In this document: in pieces, positions 7,213-16,895 of the stretch
How the letters are laid out: every line of letters begins with the position of its first letter
How positions within the stretch are numbered: position 1 is the stretch's first letter
NCBI GenBank assembly: GCA_900759325.1
Contig: CAAEUW010000027.1
Span: forward strand, 1-64,000
DNA: 64,000 nucleotides
Direction of reading: 5' to 3'
Source of the DNA: an uncultured Peptostreptococcus sp.
Lineage (GTDB): Bacteria > Bacillota > Clostridia > Peptostreptococcales > Peptostreptococcaceae
Made by a program: the position numbers and the translations under genes
The notes under the pieces: model-generated
Database searches by the model: none
Seen by the model: only the letters and a program-made list of their open reading frames with translations
What the model was told of the DNA's origin: nothing

Positions 7213-8835
7213 ATGGCAAAGGAAATTAAGTTTGCAAAGGATGCAAGGGCCTCTTTGGAAGCAGGTGTAAACAAGCTAGCAGACACAGTAAAGGTAACAC
7301 TTGGACCAAAGGGTAGAAATGTAATACTAGACAAGAAATTTGGGGCACCACTGATCACCAACGATGGTGTGACAATAGCCAAGGAAATAGAGCTAGAGGA
7401 CAAGTTTGAAAATATGGGAGCCCAGCTAGTCAAGGAAGTAGCTACAAAGACTAACGATGTGGCAGGTGATGGTACTACTACAGCCACAGTCCTAGCCCAG
7501 GCAATAATAAGAGAGGGCCTAAAGAATGTAACGGCAGGCTCAAACCCAATCCTACTAAGAAAGGGTATAAAGAAGGCCGTAGACGTAGCAGTAGAAGAGC
7601 TAAAGAGGAATTCTAAGGAAATAAATACAGAGGAAGAAATCGCCCAGGTAGGCGCAATTTCAGCTGGTGACGAAGAGGTAGGTAAGCTGATAGCAGAGGC
7701 CATGAAGACAGTTGGCAAGGACGGTGTAATCACTATCGAGGAGTCAAAGTCAATGGTAACAGAGCTAGAATCAGTTGAGGGTATGCAGTTTGATAGGGGC
7801 TTTGTATCTGCCTACATGGTAAATGATGTAGAAAAGATGGAGGCAGTCCTAGAAAATCCATACATCCTGATTACAGACAAGAAGATATCAAATATCCAGG
7901 AAATACTACACCTACTAGAGGAACTAGTCCAGCATGGTGGCAAGCTACTTATCATAGCTGAAGACCTAGAGGGTGAAGCCCTATCAACACTAGTAGTCAA
8001 CAAGCTAAGGGGAACATTTGACGTAGTAGCAGTAAAGGCACCAGCCTTTGGAGACAGGAGAAAGGCCATGCTAGAGGACCTAGCCATCCTTACAGGCGGT
8101 AGGTTTGTATCTACAGAGTTAGGCTTTGACCTAAAGGATGTCCAGCTAGAAATGCTAGGTAGGGCCCAGACTGTTAAGGTAAATAAGGAAACAACAACTA
8201 TAGTAGGTGGCGTAGGCTCAAAGGCAGACATTGCCCACAGGATCAACCAGATAAAGATGCAGATAGCAGACACTACATCAGACTTTGATAGGGAAAAATT
8301 GGCAGAAAGATTAGCCAAGCTATCAGGTGGAGTAGCAGTTGTCAAGGTTGGAGCAGCAACTGAGGTAGAAATGAAGGAAAGAAAGCTAAGGATAGAGGAC
8401 GCCCTAAATGCAACTAAGGCAGCCGTACAGGAGGGTATAGTTGCAGGTGGTGGTACAGCCTTTGTAAGTGCCATACCAGCAGTAGAGGACCTAGTAGCAT
8501 CACTTGATGGGGAAGAAAAACTAGGAGCACAGATAATCAGGAGGGCCCTAGAAGAACCACTAAGACAGATAGCTGTAAATGCAGGCCTAGAAGGGTCTGT
8601 AATCATACAGAATGTAATAAATTCAGATTCTCAGATAGGCTTTGATGCCCTAAACGAAGACTATGTGAACATGATAGAGGCCGGTATAGTAGACCCAACT
8701 AAGGTAAGTAGGTCTGCCCTACAGAATGCCTCATCAATAGCAAGTGTATTCTTGACTACAGAAGCAGCCATAGCTGACCTACCAGGCAATGACGACCTTG
8801 GAGGTATGCCAGGTGGAATGCCAGGAATGATGTAG
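7213..8835 (+). CDS. groEL: Chaperonin GroEL
   Basis: Full-length 540-residue GroEL beginning MAKEIKFAKDAR. It has the ATP-site motifs LGPKGRNV and GDGTTTATVL, the apical and intermediate domain landmarks, the GGGTAFV motif, and the typical C-terminal GGM repeat ending GGMPGGMPGMM. It forms the double-ring folding chamber. SD GGAAGGAG precedes the ATG. It is expected to be transcribed with groES under CIRCE/HrcA control. A strong terminator follows. Confidence 0.98.
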   Translation: MAKEIKFAKDARASLEAGVNKLADTVKVTLGPKGRNVILDKKFGAPLITNDGVTIAKEIELEDKFENMGAQLVKEVATKTNDVAGDGTTTATVLAQAIIREGLKNVTAGSNPILLRKGIKKAVDVAVEELKRNSKEINTEEEIAQVGAISAGDEEVGKLIAEAMKTVGKDGVITIEESKSMVTELESVEGMQFDRGFVSAYMVNDVEKMEAVLENPYILITDKKISNIQEILHLLEELVQHGGKLLIIAEDLEGEALSTLVVNKLRGTFDVVAVKAPAFGDRRKAMLEDLAILTGGRFVSTELGFDLKDVQLEMLGRAQTVKVNKETTTIVGGVGSKADIAHRINQIKMQIADTTSDFDREKLAERLAKLSGGVAVVKVGAATEVEMKERKLRIEDALNATKAAVQEGIVAGGGTAFVSAIPAVEDLVASLDGEEKLGAQIIRRALEEPLRQIAVNAGLEGSVIIQNVINSDSQIGFDALNEDYVNMIEAGIVDPTKVSRSALQNASSIASVFLTTEAAIADLPGNDDLGGMPGGMPGMM

Positions 8836-8869
8836 TTAAGACCAAAAAACAAATAGGATAGACAAGGAA

Positions 8870-8922
8870 GGGGAGGCACCTAACCAACCACAAAGTGGCA
8901 GGAAGGCGGGCCTCCCTTTTAT
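8870..8922 (+). terminator. Terminator of groESL
   Basis: GGGAGGC (8871-8877) pairs with GCCTCCC (8910-8916), followed by TTTTAT. It is GC-rich and well placed after groEL. Confidence 0.8.
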
Positions 8923-9087
8923 ATGGACAAGACCAAGATAATTAATCAAATTATGCTGAAATAGACCCCAAATTTATGGTATAATAATAGCTATAAGAAA
9001 ATTAAAACGAAAAAATATTTCAATAGGACTTAGATTGTTCGTATCGAGATTTGATAAATCTATTGTCATAAGAGGAAGGGAGAAAAT

Positions 9088-10623
9088 ATGAAACACGAGA
9101 TAGTTCTTGTAATTGATTTTGGAGGTCAGTACAACCAGCTAATTGCTAGAAGAGTAAGAGAAAACAAGGTATATTGTGAAATCCTACCATACACAACTAG
9201 CATAGAAAAGATAAAGGAAAAAAATCCCAAGGGTATAATATTCACTGGAGGACCTAACAGCGCCTACCTAGAAGATTCACCAAAGATTTCAAAAGAAATA
9301 TTTGAAATTGGTGTACCAATTCTTGGTATATGCTACGGTGACCAGCTGATGGCCCACCTACTAGGCGGTAAGGTTCAGAAGGGTGACAACCAGACTAGAG
9401 AATACGGAAAGACAGTAATAGAATACGGTCAGTCACCAATATTTGAAGGAATATCAAGCAATCAGGTATGGATGAGCCATACAGACTATATACTAGAAGC
9501 GCCAGAGGGATTTGATGTAGTAGCAACTACAAAGAACTGTCCAGTGGCAGCTATGCACAATGTAGACAAGAAGCTATACGGTGTGCAGTTCCATCCAGAA
9601 GTTGAGCATTCAATCGAAGGTGACAAGATACTTACAAACTTCCTATACAAGATTTGTCAGGTAAGTGGAGACTGGACTACTAGCTCATTTATAGATGACA
9701 AGGTAGCAGAAATAAAGGCAAAGGTAGGCGACAAGAAGGCCCTATGCGCCCTAAGTGGTGGTGTAGACTCATCTGTTGCAGCTGCCTTGATGCACAGGGC
9801 TATAGGCGATAATCTGACTTGCGTATTTGTTGACCATGGTCTACTAAGGAAGAACGAGGGTGACGACGTAGAGAGAATCTTTAGACAGAAGTTCGGTATG
9901 AACCTAATCAGGGTAAATGCTGAAGACAGGTTCCTAGGCAAGCTGGCAGGAGTAACGGAGCCAGAAGCAAAGAGAAAGATAATAGGTGAAGAATTCATCA
10001 GAGTTTTTGAGGCAGAATCTCAGAAGCTTGGTAAGATGGACTTCTTGGTGCAGGGAACAATCTACCCAGATATAGTAGAGTCTGGTAACGGAGAATCTGC
10101 AACTATCAAGTCTCACCACAATGTTGGTGGTCTGCCAGAAGATGTAGACTTCCAGGAAATAATAGAACCTCTAAGAGAGCTATTCAAGGACGAGGTAAGA
10201 AAGATAGGTCTAGAGTTAGGTATAGAAGAAAACCTAATATTTAGACACCCATTCCCAGGACCAGGACTTGGTATCAGGGTAATCGGAGAAGTAACTAAGG
10301 AAAAGTGCGACATCCTAAGAGAAGCCGATGCCGTATATATGGACGAGCTAAGAAAGGCTGGTCTATACAAGGAAATATGGCAGGCCTTTGCTACACTGCC
10401 AGACGTAATGACTGTAGGTGTAATGGGTGACGAAAGAACATATGCCCACCTAGTTGGATTGAGGGCTGTTGCGTCAAGTGACGGTATGACATCTGATTGG
10501 TACAAGATTCCTTATGATGTATTGGAGAGGATCTCTAATAGGATTATCAATGAGGTTGAAGGGGTTAACAGGGTTGTGTATGATATAACTAGTAAGCCTC
10601 CTGGAACTATTGAGTGGGAATAG
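9088..10623 (+). CDS. guaA: GMP synthase (glutamine-hydrolysing)
   Basis: A 511-residue two-domain enzyme that converts XMP to GMP using glutamine and ATP. The class I amidotransferase domain has the catalytic cysteine C82 (GICYGDQ) and the H169-P-E171 of the triad. The PP-loop ATP pyrophosphatase motif is LSGGVDSS (222-229). The C-terminal dimerisation domain ends with the usual GTIEWE. It lies alone, with a -10 element TATAAT at 8980-8985 and an untranslated leader of roughly 95 bases. No purine-riboswitch core was recognised in the leader. Confidence 0.97.
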   Translation: MKHEIVLVIDFGGQYNQLIARRVRENKVYCEILPYTTSIEKIKEKNPKGIIFTGGPNSAYLEDSPKISKEIFEIGVPILGICYGDQLMAHLLGGKVQKGDNQTREYGKTVIEYGQSPIFEGISSNQVWMSHTDYILEAPEGFDVVATTKNCPVAAMHNVDKKLYGVQFHPEVEHSIEGDKILTNFLYKICQVSGDWTTSSFIDDKVAEIKAKVGDKKALCALSGGVDSSVAAALMHRAIGDNLTCVFVDHGLLRKNEGDDVERIFRQKFGMNLIRVNAEDRFLGKLAGVTEPEAKRKIIGEEFIRVFEAESQKLGKMDFLVQGTIYPDIVESGNGESATIKSHHNVGGLPEDVDFQEIIEPLRELFKDEVRKIGLELGIEENLIFRHPFPGPGLGIRVIGEVTKEKCDILREADAVYMDELRKAGLYKEIWQAFATLPDVMTVGVMGDERTYAHLVGLRAVASSDGMTSDWYKIPYDVLERISNRIINEVEGVNRVVYDITSKPPGTIEWE

Positions 10624-10717
10624 TTAAGTCACTATCTAAAGCCATTGATTTTACATATTATTTAAGCCTCACTATTTAATGGTGAGATATTTGTTTTTTA
10701 GTATCGGAGGTTATATT

Positions 10718-11293
10718 ATGTCGCTAAAAGGTATAATAAAGCAAATTGAACTAGACAAAAGAAATACCGAATATACAAATAAGAACATACCACCAATACT
10801 TCAAGTAGATAAGGAAGCTAGGATTCTAATCGTAGGTCAGGCACCTGGAAAAAAGGTGGAGGAATCACTTATTCCATTTAATGATAAATCTGGAGAAACC
10901 CTTATTTCTTGGATGGGTATAGATAAAGAGACGTTTTATTCTAAAGAAATTGCAATAGTTCCAATGGATTTTTACTATCCTGGCAAGGCTAAAACAGGTG
11001 ATTTGCCACCTAGAAAATTTATTGCTCAGGAATACCATGGACCTATACTTAAGGAACTAAACAACATTGAACTTACAATTCTTATCGGTAAATATTCTAT
11101 GGATTACTATCTCAAGGGTAGGACAAAGAAGAATCTTACAGAAACAGTCAGGTGCTTTGATGAGTATTTACCTAAGTATTTTCCAATCGTTCATCCAAGT
11201 CCCTTGAATTTTAGATGGCAGGCAAAGAATCCTTGGTTTGTTCAAGATGTTGTTCCAGTGCTAAAGAAAACTGTAAAGAAAATATTAAAATAG
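10718..11293 (+). CDS. Uracil-DNA glycosylase family protein
   Basis: A 191-residue protein with the UDG fold motifs GQAPG (motif A-like), PFNDKSG and HPSPLN near residue 167, followed by the W-x-x-KNPWF tail of a common bacterial UDG-like family. It is expected to excise uracil or a related damaged base, although this subfamily is not well studied. The ATG at 10718 lies behind CGGAGG with good spacing. An in-frame ATG at 10679 has no SD and would add 13 residues. It is the last core-like gene before the variable region. Confidence 0.8.
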   Translation: MSLKGIIKQIELDKRNTEYTNKNIPPILQVDKEARILIVGQAPGKKVEESLIPFNDKSGETLISWMGIDKETFYSKEIAIVPMDFYYPGKAKTGDLPPRKFIAQEYHGPILKELNNIELTILIGKYSMDYYLKGRTKKNLTETVRCFDEYLPKYFPIVHPSPLNFRWQAKNPWFVQDVVPVLKKTVKKILK

Positions 11294-11383
11294 ATTAAAA
11301 GGATAGTATAAATTATCGGGTTGGTTAGAAAAATCCATCTCTAAACTATCGGGTTGGTGACTATGAATAAAAGGTTGTATAAT

Positions 11384-11426
11384 ATTTAGCGTTGGTGAGA
11401 GAAAAAATTCTCTCCCAACGCTAAAT
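11384..11426. repeat. Dispersed palindromic repeat, copy 1
   Basis: The arms 11385-11403 and 11408-11425 pair almost perfectly (one bulged T), with the core TTTAGCGTTGG / CCAACGCTAAA. The left flank GGTTGTATAATA is also shared with copy 2. Trailing Ts could let it act as a terminator after the UDG gene. The same core occurs at 13159 and, inverted, at 59532. Confidence 0.85.
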
Positions 11427-11774
11427 TTTTACGAAAAAATATATTGCTCATCAAATATTTAAGTACATTTAACATTCAAAAATATGATATAATATAAAGT
11501 GTTTATATATAGGTTAGTAGTAAAAAGTCTAATAAAATCAAGGGTTTTAGTGATATAGAATACTTTTAATGATGAAACTTTATCCATAAGTTGAATAAAT
11601 ATTATAAAAAATGATTTAAGGGGTATGTTATGGAAAAATAAGCAAGAAAATCATAAAGGATTTTTCAATTACAAAAAGATGAATATACCATTTCATATTG
11701 GATAAAAATCAATTATATCAATTATATGATAATATAGTTTCATAATTACAATATTAAAAAAGGAGGATTGATGT
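11427..11774. other. AT-rich intergenic stretch without a recognised gene
   Basis: No supported ORF was seen. TATAAT at 11488-11493 is a possible -10 for the next gene, but no convincing -35 accompanies it. Upstream of the stretch, TATCGGGTTGGT occurs twice (11314 and 11347). Confidence 0.5.
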
Positions 11775-13061
11775 ATGTTAGCCAAAATTAAATTGTGGTT
11801 TTTTAATCATAAGAATTTTTTAAGAATGTCAAAATCTATAATTTTAACAGTGTCGCTTCTTTTAGTTACTTGGATTTTTGATCATCAATATATTGCAATT
11901 AAATCTTATATTCCCAAACAAATATTGCTGTCGGCTGAAGTTTCGGTAGATTTCCTTTCTAATATATCTGGAATATTTTTGACTATAAGTACTTTTTGTT
12001 TTACAATTATTGTCTCTGTACTTAATAAATATAGCAGTAGCATATCACCTAGGATGCTTCAGAGTTTCATAGATAGGACCGGAGTTCTTGGTTTATATGG
12101 TATATTTGTCAGTGGTTTTTTCTATTCAGTAATCAGTATCCTATTATTGCAAGATATTGCTCCAGACCAACATGTTGTCGCTGGAAGTTTCGGAATTGCT
12201 TATTCCATAATTGCGATGCTTAGTTTTATCGCTTTCTCAAGACAGGTTCTTGATAATCTAAAAGTATCAAATATTATAGAAAATATTTTTAATGATTGCA
12301 AGAAACTTATTGATAAAGAGGTAGAACTAAGAAAAAAAGCTAAGCATTATGAAGAAGGAGACGAATCTACAAAGTTATCAATTGTTGCTGAGAGCTCAGG
12401 TTATTTATTTGAAATAAAATCAGATAATATTTTTAAAGAGCTTAATGGCATAAAAGCAGAACTTGTTATAAACAAGAGAATTGGTGAATACACAACCAAA
12501 GGAGAAAGCGTAGGGGAATTAAATATATTCCAATGCAAGTTAGATGATAATGATAAAAAAGAATTAAAAGAAAAATTAAGTCCATTGTTTATAATAAATG
12601 CTTACAGTAATGAAGAAGATTATCACCGTGGAATTGTAAACTTAAGCGAAATTGCGAATATGGCCTTAAGCCCTGGCACAAATGATCCAAATACTGCAAT
12701 AATGTGTATAAATAAAATGTCATCATTGCTAGGGAAACTCTTATCTACAGGCAATCATTTTGTAATCCTGAAAGAAGACGAAAATGTAAAAATAATTTAT
12801 CGAAGTTATTCTGTAAAGGACGAACTATATCTTGGTTTCAGCCAGATAATTTTCTATTCAGCAGGAGATCCCTTGGTTACCAAAGCGATTTTACAAGGAA
12901 TTTATATCATATACACTATGGCAGATATAAGTGCTAAAAAAAGCATAAAAAGTTTTTTTGATGATAGCTACGAAATTTTAATAGAAAATTTTACCCACGA
13001 AATTCATTTGGATATTTTTAAAAGAATAAAAAACAATATGGAAGAGCACGCAAACTTATAG
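11775..13061 (+). CDS. DUF2254 family membrane protein
   Basis: A 428-residue protein with four hydrophobic N-terminal segments (about residues 20-38, 58-85, 108-128, 135-155) and a soluble C-terminal half. The motif YSSSISPRMLQSF and the later ALSPGTNDPNTAIMCI strongly match DUF2254. The function of the family is unknown. The gene stands alone, with AGGAGG before the ATG, and is bracketed by palindromic repeat copies 1 and 2. Its base composition is more AT-rich and uses fewer AGG and CTA codons than the core genes, suggesting later acquisition. Confidence 0.8.
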   Translation: MLAKIKLWFFNHKNFLRMSKSIILTVSLLLVTWIFDHQYIAIKSYIPKQILLSAEVSVDFLSNISGIFLTISTFCFTIIVSVLNKYSSSISPRMLQSFIDRTGVLGLYGIFVSGFFYSVISILLLQDIAPDQHVVAGSFGIAYSIIAMLSFIAFSRQVLDNLKVSNIIENIFNDCKKLIDKEVELRKKAKHYEEGDESTKLSIVAESSGYLFEIKSDNIFKELNGIKAELVINKRIGEYTTKGESVGELNIFQCKLDDNDKKELKEKLSPLFIINAYSNEEDYHRGIVNLSEIANMALSPGTNDPNTAIMCINKMSSLLGKLLSTGNHFVILKEDENVKIIYRSYSVKDELYLGFSQIIFYSAGDPLVTKAILQGIYIIYTMADISAKKSIKSFFDDSYEILIENFTHEIHLDIFKRIKNNMEEHANL

Positions 13062-13158
13062 GAAAATACATCTAAATCCATTACGACATTAATGGATAAT
13101 AGGCTAAGAAAACTATATAAAAAATTAATAAAGATTGCATAAAGTACTTTAACAATAG

Positions 13159-13221
13159 GGTTGTATAATATTTAGCGTTGGTGAGAGAAAATTCTCTCCC
13201 AACGCTAAATATTATGCAACC
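13159..13221. repeat. Dispersed palindromic repeat, copy 2
   Basis: A near-perfect inverted repeat with arms of about 30 bases starting GGTTGTATAATATTTAGC and ending with its complement GCAACC. It shares the core and the left flank with copy 1. It has no T-run beyond the stem and could be a small mobile palindrome rather than only a terminator. Confidence 0.85.
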
Positions 13222-13352
13222 AAAAGAATTTGAGAGATAAAGTTATGAAAGGTGTGGTCTTAGGGATGCGCCGTTCTTTATTTGGTATAAACACATATGT
13301 TTGAAAATATAAAATAAAAATAGAGAGAACGCTATATTTAACTGCGTGAATA

Positions 13353-13361
13353 TGCTATAAT
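13353..13361 (+). promoter_or_regulatory. Extended -10 promoter of the defence operon
   Basis: TGCTATAAT is an extended -10 element (TGN plus TATAAT) about 40 bp upstream of the XRE regulator. The -35 region is weak (TATATT), as is usual for extended -10 promoters. Confidence 0.55.
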
Positions 13362-13400
13362 ATAAAAAGGTTTTGGGACTCATAGAAAGTGAGGAAATAA

Positions 13401-13610
13401 ATGAAAGCTAATTATAAAAAGCTATGGCATATTTTATTGGATAGGGACATGAAAAAGAAAGAGTTAGCTCAAATTGCTGGGGTTAGTACATATACTATCA
13501 ACAAGCTTAACAAGAATGAAAATGTTACTGTGGAAGTTTTGGGCAAGATTTGTAGAGCCTTAAACTGCACACTAGACGATATTATTGAATTTGAAGAGGA
13601 TGAAAAATAG
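13401..13610 (+). CDS. XRE/Cro-type regulator of the defence operon
   Basis: A 69-residue single-domain helix-turn-helix protein (KKKELAQIAGVSTYTINKLNK as recognition region) ending NCTLDDIIEFEEDEK, a common small Cro/C1-type regulator. It sits directly ahead of the helicase gene and is the first gene of the operon. Restriction systems often carry such controller-like proteins to time nuclease expression; that role here is inferred. SD GTGAGGA precedes the ATG. Confidence 0.85.
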   Translation: MKANYKKLWHILLDRDMKKKELAQIAGVSTYTINKLNKNENVTVEVLGKICRALNCTLDDIIEFEEDEK

Positions 13611-13644
13611 AAGCAAGGGATATAGTCATAGAGAGGATAAACTA

Positions 13645-16600
13645 ATGGAAGTGAAAGTGTTTGATAACGTTACGGAGATATTACGTGACGATATGGCATC
13701 TACTATCAGCAAGGGCTGCAAGGTTTCAATTGCTGCAGCTTGCTTTTCTATGTATGCCTATAAAGAATTAAAAAAGCAACTGGAGTCAGTGGATGAATGT
13801 CGTTTTATTTTCACTTCTCCAACCTTTGTTACAGAAAAAACAGAAAAGCAGAAGCGTGAGTTCTATATTCCAAGATTGAACCGTGAGAGCAGTCTTTACG
13901 GCACTGAGTTCGAATTGAAGCTTAGAAACGAAATGACCCAGAAAGCAATAGCAAAAGAGTGTGCTGATTGGATTAGAAGAAAAGCTACATTCAAATCAAA
14001 TACAACCGGTGAGAATATGGGAGGCTTTGTAACTGTTGCCAATAATGAGCAGCAGGTGGCATATATGCCTATGAACGGTTTTACCACCGTTGATATTGGA
14101 TGTGAGCGTGGTAATAACAGCTACAACATGGTTAATCGTTTTGAAGCGCCTTTTTCTGCTTCATACATACAGCTTTTTGAAACGCTGTGGAATGACCACG
14201 ATAAACTACAAGATGTAACGGATGTAGTTATTGAAAACATTACAACTGCCTACAATGAAAATTCGCCGGAATTTATATACTTTATGACTTTATATAATGT
14301 ATTCAGTGAATTCCTTGATGATATCTCGGATGATGAGTTGCCTAACGAAGCTACCGGTTTCAAACAAAGTAAGATTTGGAGTCTTTTATATGATTTCCAA
14401 AAGGATGCTGTGTTAGCCATCATCAATAAACTGGAACGTTACAACGGATGCATTCTTGCTGATAGTGTTGGTCTTGGTAAAACCTTTACTGCGCTTGCTG
14501 TAATGAAGTATTACGAAAACAGAAATAAAAGTGTTCTTGTTCTCTGCCCTAAGAAGCTGGCGGAAAACTGGAACACCTATAAAGATAACTATGTTAATAA
14601 TCCGATTGCTGCGGACAGATTAAACTATGATGTTTTATTCCACACAGATTTATCAAGAGCACACGGTTTCTCAAATGGTCTGGATTTGAACAGATTGAAC
14701 TGGGGGAATTATGACCTTGTTGTAATTGATGAATCTCATAATTTCCGTAATGGTGCAGGAACTCATGCAAATACTCATGAAAACCGATATGTGAAGTTAA
14801 TGGATAAAATAATCAGAGCTGGTGTTAAGACTAAAGTTTTAATGCTGTCTGCAACACCGGTAAATAATAGATTTGTTGACTTAAAGAATCAGCTTGCAAT
14901 TGCATATGAAGGCGATTCAGAAAACATGAATAAGCAGTTGAATACAACAAAGACAATAGAAGAAATCTTCAAACAAGCCCAGAGAGCTTTCAACACATGG
15001 AGCAAGCTGGACCCGGAAGCAAGGACAACAGAGACACTTCTTAGAACACTTGATTTTGATTTCTTTGAATTACTCGATAGTGTAACGATTGCTCGTTCAA
15101 GAAAGCACATCGAGAAATATTATGATACTACTGAAATTGGAAAGTTCCCTGAAAGAAAGAAGCCTATTTCGCGACGTCCTCAGTTAACTGACCTGAATTC
15201 AGCTATCAACTACAATGAGATATATGAGCAGTTAATGCTTTTAACCTTATGTATCTATACTCCTTCAAACTACATCTTCCCTAGCAAGATGCAGAAATAT
15301 ATCGACCTTACTCATAACAAGGGAGACAACCTTACACAGACCGGTCGTGAAGAAGGTATTAGAAGATTGATGAGCATAAACCTCTTAAAGCGTCTAGAGA
15401 GCTCTGTTAATTCATTCCAGCTTACACTTGAGAGAATTAAGTCTTTGATTGATAGCACCATCAAAGCTATTGATGATTTTGAAAAGTATGGCGCTGCTAA
15501 TATTGACATGTACGAAGCATCAGACTCAGAGTTTGATATGGATGATGGCAATACAGAATACTTCACAGTCGGTAAGAAAGTAAAAATAAAACTGGCTGAT
15601 ATGGACTATAAGTCATGGCGTACAGAATTAAAGGCAGATGCAGATGTTCTTGAACTGCTGACATTAATGGTTGCAGATATTACACCGGAACACGACAGTA
15701 AGCTTCAGGAATTATTGAAACTGGTATCTGAGAAAATAGAGAATCCAATCAATCCGGGCAACAAAAAAGTATTAATTTTTTCAGCTTTTTCTGATACTGC
15801 AGAATACCTTTATGACAACGTTAGTGCATATATTAAAGATAAATATGGACTTGAAACAGCGGTTATTACTGGTTCTATTGATGGAAAAACGACTATTAAG
15901 GGATTTAGAGCAACGTTGAATAATGTTCTTACTTGCTTCTCACCGATTTCAAAAGGCAGAGATGTATTGATGCCGGGAAGCAATACTGAGATTGATATTC
16001 TTATTGCTACAGACTGTATTTCCGAAGGTCAGAACCTTCAGGACTGTGACTATCTTGTGAATTATGATATTCACTGGAATCCGGTGCGTATCATTCAGAG
16101 ATTTGGCCGAGTAGACCGTATCGGTAGTAGAAATGCTCAGATACAGCTTGTAAATTTCTGGCCGGATATGGATTTAGATGAATACATCAACCTGAAGGGC
16201 CGAGTAGAAACTAGAATGAAGATTTCTGTAATGACTTCTACTGGTGATGATGACTTAATCAATCCAGAGGAAAAAGGTGACCTTGAATATCGTAAGCAGC
16301 AACTTAAACGACTTCAGGAAGAAGTTGTTGATATTGAAGATATGTCCAGCGGTATTTCCATCATGGATTTAGGATTGAATGAGTTCAGATTAGACCTTCT
16401 TGAATATGTAAAAAATCATGGTGACTTAGATAAGAAACCGAAAGGAATGCACGCAGTTGTTCCTGCAACTGACGAGTTACCGGAAGGTCTTGTATTCATT
16501 CTTAAAAATATAAACAACAGTGTAAATATTGATAACCAGAACAGAATCCATCCCTTCTATATGGTTTATATCGGAATTGATGGTGAAGTTATCTGTGACT

Positions 16601-16881
16601 ACTTAAATCCAAAGAAGATGCTGGATGATATCAGGCTTCTTTGTCGTGGTAAAAAGGAACCGATTAAGGAACTATGCCAGCGATTCAATGAAGAAACAGA
16701 TGATGGCAAAGATATGACTGAAATGTCAGAACTTCTCAGCGAAGCAATCAATTCAATTATTGACTGCAAGGAAGAAAGTGATATTGACAGCCTGTTTTCT
16801 GCTGGAGGCACATCAGCATTGATGTCGGCGGTATCGGGATTAGATGACTTTGAACTTATCTGCTTTTTAGTTGTTAAATGA
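13645..16881 (+). CDS. SNF2/superfamily 2 helicase with PLD-like N-terminal domain
   Basis: A 1078-residue SF2 helicase. The N-terminal ~150 residues (FDNVTEILRDDM...KVSIAAACFSMYAYKEL) resemble the PLD-like domain found ahead of helicase cores in several defence proteins. The core has Walker A DSVGLGKT (273-280), DESH at D362, the motif III LSATP, ATDCISEGQNLQ and QRFGRVDRIG (818-827). The ATG at 13645 with SD GAGAGGA is preferred to the in-frame ATG at 13585, which overlaps the XRE gene. CGT, CTG and TTC codons are frequent, unlike the core genome. It leads a four-gene block with DUF4391, Mod and Res, suggesting a translocation or remodelling role in that system. Confidence 0.85.
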   Translation: MEVKVFDNVTEILRDDMASTISKGCKVSIAAACFSMYAYKELKKQLESVDECRFIFTSPTFVTEKTEKQKREFYIPRLNRESSLYGTEFELKLRNEMTQKAIAKECADWIRRKATFKSNTTGENMGGFVTVANNEQQVAYMPMNGFTTVDIGCERGNNSYNMVNRFEAPFSASYIQLFETLWNDHDKLQDVTDVVIENITTAYNENSPEFIYFMTLYNVFSEFLDDISDDELPNEATGFKQSKIWSLLYDFQKDAVLAIINKLERYNGCILADSVGLGKTFTALAVMKYYENRNKSVLVLCPKKLAENWNTYKDNYVNNPIAADRLNYDVLFHTDLSRAHGFSNGLDLNRLNWGNYDLVVIDESHNFRNGAGTHANTHENRYVKLMDKIIRAGVKTKVLMLSATPVNNRFVDLKNQLAIAYEGDSENMNKQLNTTKTIEEIFKQAQRAFNTWSKLDPEARTTETLLRTLDFDFFELLDSVTIARSRKHIEKYYDTTEIGKFPERKKPISRRPQLTDLNSAINYNEIYEQLMLLTLCIYTPSNYIFPSKMQKYIDLTHNKGDNLTQTGREEGIRRLMSINLLKRLESSVNSFQLTLERIKSLIDSTIKAIDDFEKYGAANIDMYEASDSEFDMDDGNTEYFTVGKKVKIKLADMDYKSWRTELKADADVLELLTLMVADITPEHDSKLQELLKLVSEKIENPINPGNKKVLIFSAFSDTAEYLYDNVSAYIKDKYGLETAVITGSIDGKTTIKGFRATLNNVLTCFSPISKGRDVLMPGSNTEIDILIATDCISEGQNLQDCDYLVNYDIHWNPVRIIQRFGRVDRIGSRNAQIQLVNFWPDMDLDEYINLKGRVETRMKISVMTSTGDDDLINPEEKGDLEYRKQQLKRLQEEVVDIEDMSSGISIMDLGLNEFRLDLLEYVKNHGDLDKKPKGMHAVVPATDELPEGLVFILKNINNSVNIDNQNRIHPFYMVYIGIDGEVICDYLNPKKMLDDIRLLCRGKKEPIKELCQRFNEETDDGKDMTEMSELLSEAINSIIDCKEESDIDSLFSAGGTSALMSAVSGLDDFELICFLVVK

Positions 16882-16895
16882 ACGGAGGGCGAACG

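Noticed and set aside
6978..8606. Long minus-strand frames (251 and 264 residues) opposite groEL
   Set aside because: They are antisense to a fully conserved GroEL, have no SD and give low-complexity Ser/Ala/Thr-rich translations.
8941..9087. Guanine riboswitch ahead of guaA
   Set aside because: The conserved three-way-junction core and the paired loops of purine riboswitches were not found; only a small GATTT/AAATC hairpin is present.
13585..13644. Start of the helicase at 13585
   Set aside because: It would overlap the XRE gene by 26 bases and has no SD, whereas 13645 has GAGAGGA at correct spacing.
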